Part shown: piece after piece, positions 25,799 to 33,571 of the stretch
How positions within the stretch are numbered: position 1 is the stretch's first letter
Layout of the letters: every line of letters begins with the position of its first letter
Assembly: GCF_028368975.1 (NCBI RefSeq)
Contig: NZ_JAQNDM010000002.1
Location: 9,542,425 to 9,606,424 of the forward strand
Direction of reading: 5' to 3'
Source: Stigmatella ashevillena
GTDB taxonomy: Bacteria > Myxococcota > Myxococcia > Myxococcales > Myxococcaceae
DNA length: 64,000 nucleotides
Notes under the pieces: generated by a model
The model's input: the letters and a program-made list of their open reading frames with translations, nothing else
What the model was told of the DNA's origin: nothing
Databases searched by the model: none
Made by a program: the position numbers and the translations under genes

Positions 25799-26329
25799 TT
25801 ATGCCCCGGGTTTGCTCTTCCCCGCGGCTCCCGCGGAGAGGTGAGGGTGCTCTGGGGCCTCTTCCTCCCGGATGACCGTCTGTCCCAGGGCGTGCAGCAT
25901 CGGCATGTTGGTCGCGGTGATGTACTGCACGGCGTGGCCCTCGGCCGCGAAGTGTTGGTGCCAGCACCAGGGCGGCGTGTAGAGCGAATCTCCCGCCTCC
26001 CAGTCGAACCGCTTCCCTTCGACGATGGAGTAGCCCTTCCCCGAGATGACGTACATCAGTGCTTCGTACGCATGCCGGTGGTTGGACGTCTTGTCCCCGA
26101 GGGCAATCTCTCCAATGCTGCAGCTGACCGCCTTGCTGGGGGCCTTGATGGGGAACACCGGGTGTCCCCGCTCCGCCGAGAAGCCACCCGAGGCGATCTC
26201 ACCCCGGACGGCCTTGTGCAGGCAGGAGGCGTCTGGCTGCCGCGACGGGACCACCGTCAGGGAGTTGCGATTCTTCGACGTGTCCGCGAACGACTCGGAG
26301 CCCTGCGTCTCTTCCGTCACTTGCGCCAT
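25799..26329 (-). CDS. Cupin-domain protein of the 3,4-AHBA cluster
   Basis: 176 aa single-domain cupin, cytosolic. Motif 1 NHRHAYEALMYVISGKG and motif 2 AGDSLYTPPWCWHQHF supply His and Glu ligands for a metal. Cupins of this size act as dioxygenases, isomerases or sensors. It is the last gene of the minus-strand series; ATG with GAGGAA eight bases upstream, 21 bases after the oxidase gene. Position suggests an oxidative or tailoring role in the cluster; no activity can be assigned. Confidence 0.83.
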   Translation of the reverse strand: MAQVTEETQGSESFADTSKNRNSLTVVPSRQPDASCLHKAVRGEIASGGFSAERGHPVFPIKAPSKAVSCSIGEIALGDKTSNHRHAYEALMYVISGKGYSIVEGKRFDWEAGDSLYTPPWCWHQHFAAEGHAVQYITATNMPMLHALGQTVIREEEAPEHPHLSAGAAGKSKPGA

Positions 26330-26350
26330 CGTTGGTTCCTCGGAAACGGT

Positions 26351-27154
26351 TCAAGCTGCTTGAGAGGCCTGCCCGACCTGCCGCTGGAGCCGCAGGTACA
26401 TGTGATCAAAGAAGTTCCTGCGCGCATCCAGGGCCTTCAACGTCCCGACCGCCAGGTCCATGCGCCCCTTGGGAGTCTTCGCCAGGTCCACGGCGATCTT
26501 GCGCAGCACCTCGGCGTGGTCGTCGTCCACCATGGCATGCAGATCGAAGAAGACGCGATCGCGGCGGCTCAGCTCCGGCCATGCCTTCTGGATGCCCTTG
26601 AGCAGGTAGCCGTACATGTAGCGGACGATGCCTTCGGTGGCCACTCCCAGCGCGCCCGCGACCTGCTCCTGCGAGCCGGTGCTGCAGACGCCGTGGAACG
26701 TTTCGATCCACGCGACCGTGGCCACGTCCGGCGTCTCCTCGAGGAGCTGCCGCGCGTCCATGCCCACCGCCGTCAGGAAGCGGCGGAACAGGACCGGGTG
26801 CGGATACCGCGCGTCGTCCGGATCAATCCCCGACTGGCGCAGCTCCTCCTCGTGGTCAGGATCCAGCTTCCCAGCCTCCTCGGCCATGTTGCCCATCAGC
26901 GAGGCGCGGTGTTGCGGCGACTCGAGCCGGGAGGTGACCGCGCTCAGGTACTGGGTGAACCGGTAGCTGTAGAAGTAGTACTGGCTGAGCAGGTCCTTGA
27001 GGGCCGCGCGCATGTCGACGAAGTCGCCCCGCCCGATGGCCAGCAGCAGGGGGTGTTTGACAGCGGGGGAGTCCACTGCAATCGCTTGCAGCCGGTTGAC
27101 GAACTCCTCGGGGGAAATCTCGGATTGGACCAGCTCGGTCAGGTCGTGTCTCAT
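26351..27154 (-). CDS. Heme-oxygenase-like diiron oxidase (HDO)
   Basis: 267 aa all-helical protein of the heme-oxygenase-like diiron superfamily (PqqC, CADD, UndA and SznF relatives). Candidate metal ligands are Glu92 or Glu93 with His101 (AEEAGKLDPDH), Glu174 (ATEGIVRYMY) and the diagnostic HxxxDxxH formed by His206, Asp210 and His213 (HAMVDDDH). All six positions known from the family are present. Members N-oxygenate amines or cleave C-C bonds. In a 3-amino-4-hydroxybenzoate pathway an N-oxygenase is attractive, but this is inference. ATG with GGAGAG upstream; 61 bases after the hydrolase gene. Confidence 0.85.
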   Translation of the reverse strand: MRHDLTELVQSEISPEEFVNRLQAIAVDSPAVKHPLLLAIGRGDFVDMRAALKDLLSQYYFYSYRFTQYLSAVTSRLESPQHRASLMGNMAEEAGKLDPDHEEELRQSGIDPDDARYPHPVLFRRFLTAVGMDARQLLEETPDVATVAWIETFHGVCSTGSQEQVAGALGVATEGIVRYMYGYLLKGIQKAWPELSRRDRVFFDLHAMVDDDHAEVLRKIAVDLAKTPKGRMDLAVGTLKALDARRNFFDHMYLRLQRQVGQASQAA

Positions 27155-27215
27155 GGCTTACTCTCCGGGTTTTAGCGTTGTTCGAGGCGGGCGCTGAAGT
27201 GAGCACCCGCTCGCG

Positions 27216-28181
27216 TCAGGTAACCGATGGCGTGGACACGATGGGGCCCGGTACACGGGGCTCCACGTGCGCGATGAACTCCTCGAAGTGCTTCAGGACC
27301 TCTGCAGGGCGCTCGAGCATGGGTGCGTGTCCACACGCCTTCATCCGCACCACCCTCACATCCCGCAGGCCCTGCTCCAGCTTCTCAATGGCGGTTTCGT
27401 GAAGAAACCGGTTGGCATCTCCCCAGATGACGAGCGTCGGAGCGCGGATGCCCGGGAGGTTCTTCTCCAGGAGGTACGGCTGCTCGTTGTTCCAGAGATC
27501 TTTCCAGACGGCGCGGTGCAGGGCCTCTGAGGCCAGGGCTTGCTGCCGCAGGTGCAGGTACACCGGGCGAGGAATGAAGGGCCGCTTCACGAAGAGCAGC
27601 TCGGCCACGTGGTCGAACTCCTTCGTATTGCCCGGCACCAGCGGTGCGAGGCCTTGACGGATCTTCAAGTCGAGCGCGGTCGGGATACGGGACTCGATGC
27701 CCTGAGGCTCCAGGAGCGTGAGGCTCTCCACCTCGTCCGGGTAGGTGTGCGCGAGCATTCCGACGATGTTGCCGCCCATGGAGTTGCCGACCAGGTGGTA
27801 GCGCCGCAGCCCCAACGCTTGAAGGAGCGCGTGGAGGCGCTCGGCCTGCAAGGGAATCAGGAACCGCTCGGAGGTCGAGGCCTCCGTGCCACCAAAGCCC
27901 GGCACATCCGGCGCCAACACCCGGAAATGCTTCACCAGAGAGCTTGCCATCCGGACCCAGTGGTCCGAATTGGCTCCAAAGCCATGCACCATGACCACGG
28001 GGACGCCTTGGCCGCCCTCCAGGTAGCTGAAGGTACGGCCATCGACGGTGAGGCGCTTCGCCTTCAGCCCCGAACGCGTTCTCTCCAGGAACACCAACAG
28101 CGATGCCCACTGGAGTGGAAAGAGATAGTAGGAGCCCACCAACAGCAGCAGCATTCCCACAAATACGAGCAGTCCAGTCAC
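27216..28181 (-). CDS. Alpha/beta hydrolase of the 3,4-AHBA cluster
   Basis: 321 aa. N-terminal membrane anchor (residues ~3-25, LLVFVGMLLLLVGSYYLF), then the hydrolase fold: HGFGANSDHW oxyanion loop, nucleophile Ser in GNSMGG, Asp in VIWGDANRF and His in KACGHAPML. Membrane-tethered lipase/esterase-like enzyme. GTG start with GAGGA seven bases upstream. Could hydrolyse or transfer acyl groups from the product of the cluster. Confidence 0.87.
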   Translation of the reverse strand: MTGLLVFVGMLLLLVGSYYLFPLQWASLLVFLERTRSGLKAKRLTVDGRTFSYLEGGQGVPVVMVHGFGANSDHWVRMASSLVKHFRVLAPDVPGFGGTEASTSERFLIPLQAERLHALLQALGLRRYHLVGNSMGGNIVGMLAHTYPDEVESLTLLEPQGIESRIPTALDLKIRQGLAPLVPGNTKEFDHVAELLFVKRPFIPRPVYLHLRQQALASEALHRAVWKDLWNNEQPYLLEKNLPGIRAPTLVIWGDANRFLHETAIEKLEQGLRDVRVVRMKACGHAPMLERPAEVLKHFEEFIAHVEPRVPGPIVSTPSVT

Positions 28182-28270
28182 TTCTCAGTCCTCGCGAGCC
28201 CGCGGCGCCAGTGCCAGCTGTCCTGGCCTCCACGCATGAGCCTTGGCTTGATGCCCCCTGAGCGTCATGC

Positions 28271-29623
28271 TCAGAGCCCGGCGTTGCTCACCCGGCGTTG
28301 CTCCACCGGCTGATCCCCGTTCTCGGCGCCCAGCTCGAACGCGTCATGCAGCAGGTTCAGTGCCTTGTCGGCTTGCCCATCTTGGACGAGGCAGCTGACG
28401 CGCAGCTCGCCCGCGGCGACCGACACCAACGCGATTCCCTCCTGGTTCAGCACCCGGCACGCCGTCGCGGACACTTGAGGATCCGAGCGGATGCCCAGCC
28501 CCACCAGGGAGACCTTGGCCAGGTTGTTCTCCAGGACGACTTGCTGCGCCTTCACCTCTTCGCCCAGTTGCTCCAGCCGCGTTTGCGCGCGGTGGACCTC
28601 GCTGGTCGGCATGGAAAAGGCCACGCTCGCTCGCGACGGCTCGTGCGGAAGCACCGAGTGCGTCACCATGTCCACGCTCATGTTCAGCTCGGCCAGCAGG
28701 CCCAGGACTTCTCCCAGAAGCCCGGAACGGTTCTCGGCCGCGACGAGCTGGACGCGCGTCTGGCGGCGATCCACGGCGAGCCCCGTCACCCGGTGAGACT
28801 CCAGGCCCCGGCTCTTGTCGATCACCCACGTACCCGGCTTTCCAGAGAACGTACTGCGAACATGCACAGGGACCTTGTATTTCATAGCGATCTCCACACT
28901 CCTGGATTGCAGAACCTTGGCTCCCAGCGCCGCCAGCTCCAGCATCTCCTCGAACCCGAGGGAGGGAATCTGGCGCGCGGAGGGGCAAATGTTGGGGTCC
29001 GCCGTGTAGACACCATCCACGTCGGTGTAGATCTCGCACTCGTCCGCGCCCAGCGCGGCGGCCAGCGCCACCGCCGTGGTGTCCGAGCCGCCACGCCCCA
29101 GCGTGGTGATGTGGTTCTGGGAATCCACTCCCTGGAAGCCCGCCACCACCGGGATGATGCGCGCGGCGAGGGCCTCGTGGAGGACCTCGTGCTCAATGCT
29201 GTGGATGCGTGCCTTGGTGAAGGCGTCATCCGTTACGATGCGGACCTGATGACCGAGGAACGAGCGTCCCTTGCCCCCGTGCCGGGAAATGGCCAGCGCC
29301 GTGAGCGCCGCGGACACTTGTTCGCCCGTGGCCGCGATGGCATCCAGCTCTCGCGTGTCCGGAACGGCCACCACCTCGTGCGCCAGCTTCAGCAGGCGGT
29401 TCGTCTCTCCACTCATCGCACTCACCACGAGCACGACGTCGTTGCCCGCCTGCTGGCTCTCCAGAGCCATCCGGGCCACCTCGCTGATGCGCTCTACGTT
29501 CGCCACGGACGTCCCGCCGAACTTCATGACGACCAGCGGACGGTGTGGGGAACCGGGGGAGGTTCTCCGGTTCGACTGGGGGGAGCTGTTGTAGACGAGA
29601 GCTTTCATAGAGAGAGGCTGCAT
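28271..29623 (-). CDS. lysC: Aspartate kinase of the 3,4-AHBA cluster
   Basis: About 450 aa (ATG at 29623; ATG at 29608 or an upstream codon possible). N-terminal amino-acid kinase domain with KFGGTSVANVERI and the aspartate-binding TTLGRGGSDTTAV; C-terminal tandem ACT domains (NRSGLLGEVLGLLAEL and VSLVGLGIRSDPQV). Phosphorylates L-aspartate, first step toward aspartate semialdehyde. That semialdehyde is a substrate of the aldolase encoded at 31337-32200, so this looks like a dedicated precursor-supply gene. A strong hairpin and promoter-like sequence lie just upstream; it probably heads the sub-operon AK, hydrolase, diiron oxidase, cupin. Confidence 0.95.
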   Translation of the reverse strand: MQPLSMKALVYNSSPQSNRRTSPGSPHRPLVVMKFGGTSVANVERISEVARMALESQQAGNDVVLVVSAMSGETNRLLKLAHEVVAVPDTRELDAIAATGEQVSAALTALAISRHGGKGRSFLGHQVRIVTDDAFTKARIHSIEHEVLHEALAARIIPVVAGFQGVDSQNHITTLGRGGSDTTAVALAAALGADECEIYTDVDGVYTADPNICPSARQIPSLGFEEMLELAALGAKVLQSRSVEIAMKYKVPVHVRSTFSGKPGTWVIDKSRGLESHRVTGLAVDRRQTRVQLVAAENRSGLLGEVLGLLAELNMSVDMVTHSVLPHEPSRASVAFSMPTSEVHRAQTRLEQLGEEVKAQQVVLENNLAKVSLVGLGIRSDPQVSATACRVLNQEGIALVSVAAGELRVSCLVQDGQADKALNLLHDAFELGAENGDQPVEQRRVSNAGL

Positions 29624-29635
29624 CTTTCTCTTGAG

Positions 29636-29665
29636 AGTATAACCGGAGAGTGCACTTACAAACAA
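29636..29665 (-). promoter_or_regulatory. Candidate promoter of the aspartate kinase gene
   Basis: On the minus strand: TTGTTT (29665-29660), an 18-base spacer and TATACT (29641-29636), close to a primary-sigma -35/-10 pair in an AT-rich stretch of GC-rich DNA. Transcription would begin only a few bases before the ATG at 29623, which leaves little leader unless the ATG at 29608 is used. Confidence 0.42.
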
Positions 29666-29718
29666 GCAATTAGAGAGTTGTGAGTGAACCTCGGTTAATG
29701 AGAATTCTCTCCTGAGCG

Positions 29719-29757
29719 GAGACCCGGGGCCTGCCGGTCATGGCAGACCCGGGTCTC
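29719..29757 (-). terminator. Strong hairpin between aryl-ligase and aspartate kinase genes
   Basis: Perfect 10-bp arms GAGACCCGGG (29719-29728) and CCCGGGTCTC (29748-29757), continued inside by CTGCC/GGCAG around a 6-base loop. It lies 40 bases downstream of the ligase stop. No T-run follows on the minus strand, so it could be a factor-dependent terminator, an attenuator or an mRNA-stability element separating expression of the two halves of the cluster. A 10-bp palindrome GAGAATTCTC lies next to it at 29700-29709. Confidence 0.55.
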
Positions 29758-29797
29758 ATCCGCACCACTCCCAGGAGGGGGAGGAGAAGGGGGGGCC

Positions 29798-31291
29798 TTA
29801 GGCCCCGCCCGTGATGGCCTTGAGCAGCTCGCTCCGTTTGATTTTTCCGGAGGCGGTGCTGGGCAGGGACTCGACGAACACGATGCGGTCCGGCCTGAGC
29901 GCCCTCGGCCGCAGCGTCAGCTCCATCCGCTGGCGGACCTGGGCTTCCCACGCCTCCGTGCCCGAAGCCTGCACGTCCGGCTTGAGGACGATGAAGGCAC
30001 GCAGCCGTGTGAGGCCCTCGTCCGTCTTCAGCGCAATGGCCGCCGTAGAAGAGACGCCAGGCTGTGTCAGCAGGAAGTCCTCGAGCTCGTGAGGTGACAC
30101 CCAGCACCCACTGAGCTTGATCCGGTCTCCCTCGCGCGAGACGAAGTGGAAGCCCTCGCCGTCTGGCGTGAAGAGATCCCCGGTGGAAAGCCCCCCGCTC
30201 CGGGGCGCCAGGGCGCCAGAGGAGAGGTAGCCCAGCATCATGGCGGGTGAGTCAACGCTCAGGGCCACCACCTCCTGGGCGGACTCTCCCTCCACGGCAT
30301 GCGGCCGCACCTGGTATTGGAAGGCCTCCACGCGCTGCAGCACATTCTCGGAGAGGTGCGCGTCCTCGCTCAGGTAGGGGAGGAAGGTCTCCGTCGTCCC
30401 GATCGAGTTGAGCATGCGTGAGCCGCTGAAGGCCTCCCAGCGCTCGCGCACCAGTCCAGGCAGGTGCTCGCCCGCGGCGAAGCTCAGCCGCAGGAACTCC
30501 GGCTTCACGGGCGCTTCCGCAGCCCGGCGCCAGAGGATGTGGTACAATGTAGGAACGGCCAGGAGGGCCGTCACACGCTCGGCGTGCGCCACCTCGAGGA
30601 TGTCGAGGTGGCGGGTCCACTCGGGCACCATCACCGCGGTAGCGCCCACGCTCAGCGGGACGTGCAGTCCCTGCAGCCCGAACGAGAAGTGAGGGCTGGA
30701 GGCGGCCAGGACACGATCTTCCTCCCGGATTCCCCAGAGTGCGCGGGTGACGTGCCGCTCGAACCAGCCGAAGGCCCGGTGCGAGTGCACGCAGATCTTC
30801 GCGCCCCCGGTCGAGCCTGAGGTCATCAGCATCAGCGCCGGGCGGTCATCCCCCAGCAGCGCTTCGGCCGAGCCTTCCTGCGCGGGGGCGGGGGCCGGCT
30901 CCTTCAGCCAGTGAGAGATGTCCGGCAGGGGCTCGCCCGCGCTGGACGTGCGGTCCGACAGTACGCGCTCGGGGGCCACTTTTTCCCAGAGCGCTGGGTA
31001 GTACGCCTCGGCCTGCCGGGAGGGTGCCAGAAGCACGGGTCTTCCCGCGCGCATGGCCGCCAGCCACGCCACGGCGAACTCCAGGGTGGCGGAGCCTACC
31101 AGCGCCAGCGTGCAGCCCGGCGGGGTGGTCTGCTCGAGCCACCGCGCCATGGCGCACGTGGCATGGTAGAGCTGGCCGTAGGTCAGCTGTCGGCGCCCGA
31201 GGGTGCCGCGCTCGACGAGGGCCTCGCGGTCCGCGTTTCCGCGGGCCACGTGGCGCTCGACGAGAAGAGAGAAGCATCCTGCGGAGTCCAT
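29798..31291 (-). CDS. AMP-dependent aryl-CoA ligase-like enzyme
   Basis: 497 aa ANL-superfamily adenylating enzyme of the benzoate-CoA ligase type. P-loop TSGSTGGAKICVHSHR, A5 motif NSIGTTE, A7-like STGDLF, A8-like DRIKLSGCWVSPHELE and the C-terminal catalytic Lys in ASGKIKRSELL. It should activate a carboxylate, plausibly 3,4-AHBA, as acyl-AMP and then thioester. Cytosolic, no carrier domain fused. It directly follows the aldolase gene. Confidence 0.88.
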   Translation of the reverse strand: MDSAGCFSLLVERHVARGNADREALVERGTLGRRQLTYGQLYHATCAMARWLEQTTPPGCTLALVGSATLEFAVAWLAAMRAGRPVLLAPSRQAEAYYPALWEKVAPERVLSDRTSSAGEPLPDISHWLKEPAPAPAQEGSAEALLGDDRPALMLMTSGSTGGAKICVHSHRAFGWFERHVTRALWGIREEDRVLAASSPHFSFGLQGLHVPLSVGATAVMVPEWTRHLDILEVAHAERVTALLAVPTLYHILWRRAAEAPVKPEFLRLSFAAGEHLPGLVRERWEAFSGSRMLNSIGTTETFLPYLSEDAHLSENVLQRVEAFQYQVRPHAVEGESAQEVVALSVDSPAMMLGYLSSGALAPRSGGLSTGDLFTPDGEGFHFVSREGDRIKLSGCWVSPHELEDFLLTQPGVSSTAAIALKTDEGLTRLRAFIVLKPDVQASGTEAWEAQVRQRMELTLRPRALRPDRIVFVESLPSTASGKIKRSELLKAITGGA

Positions 31292-31336
31292 GGTGGGCTT
31301 TGTCGGGAAGGCTTGCCGGGCAGAGGCACCAGTTCG

Positions 31337-32200
31337 CTAGCTGACCGCGGCCAGAGCTGTCCGCTGCTCCCGCGGCCGCTCCGGTCCCCGGAGGAAGGGC
31401 CCGATGGAAGGCGGCGCCGACTCCACGTCCTCCAGCACCACGCGCTGCAGGCGCGTGAGGATCTCCGCCGTGTTCTCACGCTGGAACACGTTGCGCCCCA
31501 CACACAGTCCGGAGGCCCCGTACAGCGCTACGTCCCTGGCCAGCGCCAGCGTCGCTTCGTCCGAAGTGACCGCTCCGCCCGCGAAGAAGATGGCCGTGTG
31601 ATCCTGGAAGCCGTCCAGGAGGGCAGGCAGCTCCTCCAGCTTGGCGGGAGCCGCCAGCTTGAGGGCGTCCGTCCCCAGCTCCACGCACGCGCGCATCAGG
31701 TGCCGCAGCCGCGCCAGGCGCTGGTTGTCCTGGAGGTTCGTCACCTTGTCGTAGAGCATGGTCAGCACAGGCATGCCGTAGCCCTGGGCTTCATCCACGA
31801 GGGCGCCCAGCATCTTCCAGTTGTGCGCGTCGTTGGTCCCATCGAAGTTGATCTGCAGGGACACCGCGTCGGCGCCCAGGCGCACCGCCATCTCCACGGA
31901 CGTCAGCATCTCCTTGCGATCCGGAGCCGGCGCCGTGGCAACCGACGTCATGCCGTTGAGGTGGACCATGACGCCGATCCGCTGCAGCAGGCCACGGCTC
32001 CCCAGCCGCTCCACCATGCCTTTGTGCGCGATGACACCCGTGATGCCCGGATGGGGCATCCACTGCTCCATCTGCCGCATGCTGGTCAGACCCGGAATGG
32101 GTCCCAGCGTCAATCCGTGATCAATCGGGACGATGATGCCCCGATTGGAAGTGGCGTGAAGGAAACGCGACCAGCGAAGCTTCTTGGCGACTCCATCCAT
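31337..32200 (-). CDS. ADH synthase / GriI-like class I aldolase
   Basis: 287 aa archaeal-type class I aldolase (DeoC/LacD-like). Candidate catalytic residues are Asp27 (VPIDHG), Tyr150 (TMLYDK) and the Schiff-base Lys181 (DALKLAAP); the Tyr-Lys spacing of 31 matches what I recall for the M. jannaschii enzyme (Tyr153, Lys184). GriI of Streptomyces griseus condenses aspartate semialdehyde with dihydroxyacetone phosphate; its product is cyclised by GriH to 3,4-AHBA. The pairing here with a DHQ synthase II (42296-43537) and an aspartate kinase strongly supports that role over fructose-bisphosphate aldolase. ATG with GAGGAA upstream. Confidence 0.87.
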   Translation of the reverse strand: MDGVAKKLRWSRFLHATSNRGIIVPIDHGLTLGPIPGLTSMRQMEQWMPHPGITGVIAHKGMVERLGSRGLLQRIGVMVHLNGMTSVATAPAPDRKEMLTSVEMAVRLGADAVSLQINFDGTNDAHNWKMLGALVDEAQGYGMPVLTMLYDKVTNLQDNQRLARLRHLMRACVELGTDALKLAAPAKLEELPALLDGFQDHTAIFFAGGAVTSDEATLALARDVALYGASGLCVGRNVFQRENTAEILTRLQRVVLEDVESAPPSIGPFLRGPERPREQRTALAAVS

Positions 32201-32240
32201 GGCAAAGTTCCTCAGGAAAGCGGCACGTGGGCAGAAAAAC

Positions 32241-33554
32241 CTACAAGTCCGACAGCGCCTCCCGGATGGTCTTCCGGGTGGATTTCAGCGCAGGAATGGC
32301 GCTGGCTCCGACAGCGACCACCGCCAGCACGACGAGTGACAGGGTATAAGCAGGGGCTGACCAGCTGATGGTGATGGGGACGGCATTGCTCGACCCAGGA
32401 GGCACCCAGCTGAGTCCCGCCATGCGGACGGACAACGTCACGACCGCGCTCGCCAGCAGGCCCATGGCGCCAGCCACCAGCGCGAGCAACAAGCTCTCAA
32501 TCCAGCACAGCGACAGCACGAACTCCTTGCTGAAACCCATGCTGCGCAGCGTGCCGAACTCGCGGATGCGCCCCATGAAGTTCACGTAGCTGGTGTTGAG
32601 CAGGCTCATGAAGGACACCACCAGGGTGATGGCCAGCACGAACCCGAAGAAGCCCATGAGCAACCCGTAGACCTGGTGATAGAAGGTCGCGCGGTCGGAC
32701 CAGAAGAAGATCCGCACCTTGAGGCCCTTGGCCTCGAACGCCTTCATCAGGTCATCGCGCGCGTCTTCCATGGAGACGCCCTCGGCCAGCCGCACGTGAT
32801 ACTTGCTGACGGACTGCGTGTTCATCAGCTCCTGCGCGTCCTTCATGGGCAGGACGACGAGGCGCTGGTTGATCTCCTTGATGCCCCAGTCCATCACGCC
32901 CGTGGCCGGGAAGCTGACGGCGTTGATCTGGCCGTCGTTGGTGACGACACTGAGCTGGAAGTCAGGCCGGTCACACTCGAAGAGCCGCTCCTCCGGCTTC
33001 TCACCCGGCTTCGTAGGGCTGAAGCCCACATCCGGCACCTTGCAGCTCAGCGTACGGGCCAGCTCCTGCCCGACAATCATTGAGGGGGTGCTCGCGGTCG
33101 CCCACAGCGGCTTTCCCGCCACCACGTCGTACTCGTACTCCGCGCCCTTGATGGCGCGGATCTTCTCCACGTCCTGGCCAATGCCCGTGAAGATGGCATT
33201 GGTGCGTCCATCGGAGACGAGGCCGGAGATTTCCAGCAGGCGGGCATAGGCCATCACGCCCGGGGTCGCCCCCAGCACGCTGTCGATCGTGCGTTGGGCC
33301 TCCTCGGTCAGCAGGACCTTGGCCGCGTCCTCTTGTGCGGCTCCCTCCGCCACGGGGCTCTCGATCATCAACTGGCCGCGAGCGCCCCAGCGGGTGAAGG
33401 CCTCGCTGGTGAGGTCCAGCGTAGCATCCACGTACCCGTACAGCACGTTGCAGGCGAGGATGCCCACGGCCATTACCAGCAGCGTGCTGAGCGACTTGCG
33501 CCAGTAACGCCGCAGATTCTGAGCGGCCATCCGGAAGACGAGCGAGGTGGTCAT
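32241..33554 (-). CDS. FtsX-type ABC permease (LolC/LolE-like)
   Basis: 437 aa from the ATG at 33554, which aligns with the N-terminus of the paralogue encoded upstream; a TTG at 33575 overlapping the previous stop is an alternative. One N-terminal helix (LLVMAVGILACNVLYGYV), a ~230-residue periplasmic domain (with DVGFSPTKPGEKPE), then three C-terminal helices around LAITLVVSFMSLLNTSYV: the MacB/LolE permease topology. Should pair with the fused permease and the ATPase encoded upstream, moving lipids or lipoproteins out of the inner membrane. Confidence 0.88.
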   Translation of the reverse strand: MTTSLVFRMAAQNLRRYWRKSLSTLLVMAVGILACNVLYGYVDATLDLTSEAFTRWGARGQLMIESPVAEGAAQEDAAKVLLTEEAQRTIDSVLGATPGVMAYARLLEISGLVSDGRTNAIFTGIGQDVEKIRAIKGAEYEYDVVAGKPLWATASTPSMIVGQELARTLSCKVPDVGFSPTKPGEKPEERLFECDRPDFQLSVVTNDGQINAVSFPATGVMDWGIKEINQRLVVLPMKDAQELMNTQSVSKYHVRLAEGVSMEDARDDLMKAFEAKGLKVRIFFWSDRATFYHQVYGLLMGFFGFVLAITLVVSFMSLLNTSYVNFMGRIREFGTLRSMGFSKEFVLSLCWIESLLLALVAGAMGLLASAVVTLSVRMAGLSWVPPGSSNAVPITISWSAPAYTLSLVVLAVVAVGASAIPALKSTRKTIREALSDL

Positions 33555-33571
33555 GGGTGATATGCGCGGGC

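Noticed and set aside
28271-29623. Aspartate kinase as the ordinary housekeeping copy
   Set aside because: Not excluded by its sequence, which is standard; but placement among AHBA genes with an aldolase using aspartate semialdehyde makes a dedicated copy more likely. A second lysC elsewhere in the genome would settle it.
31337-32200. Glycolytic fructose-bisphosphate aldolase
   Set aside because: Class I archaeal-type FBA and ADH synthase look alike, but pairing with a DHQ synthase II and aspartate kinase favours the GriI-type role.
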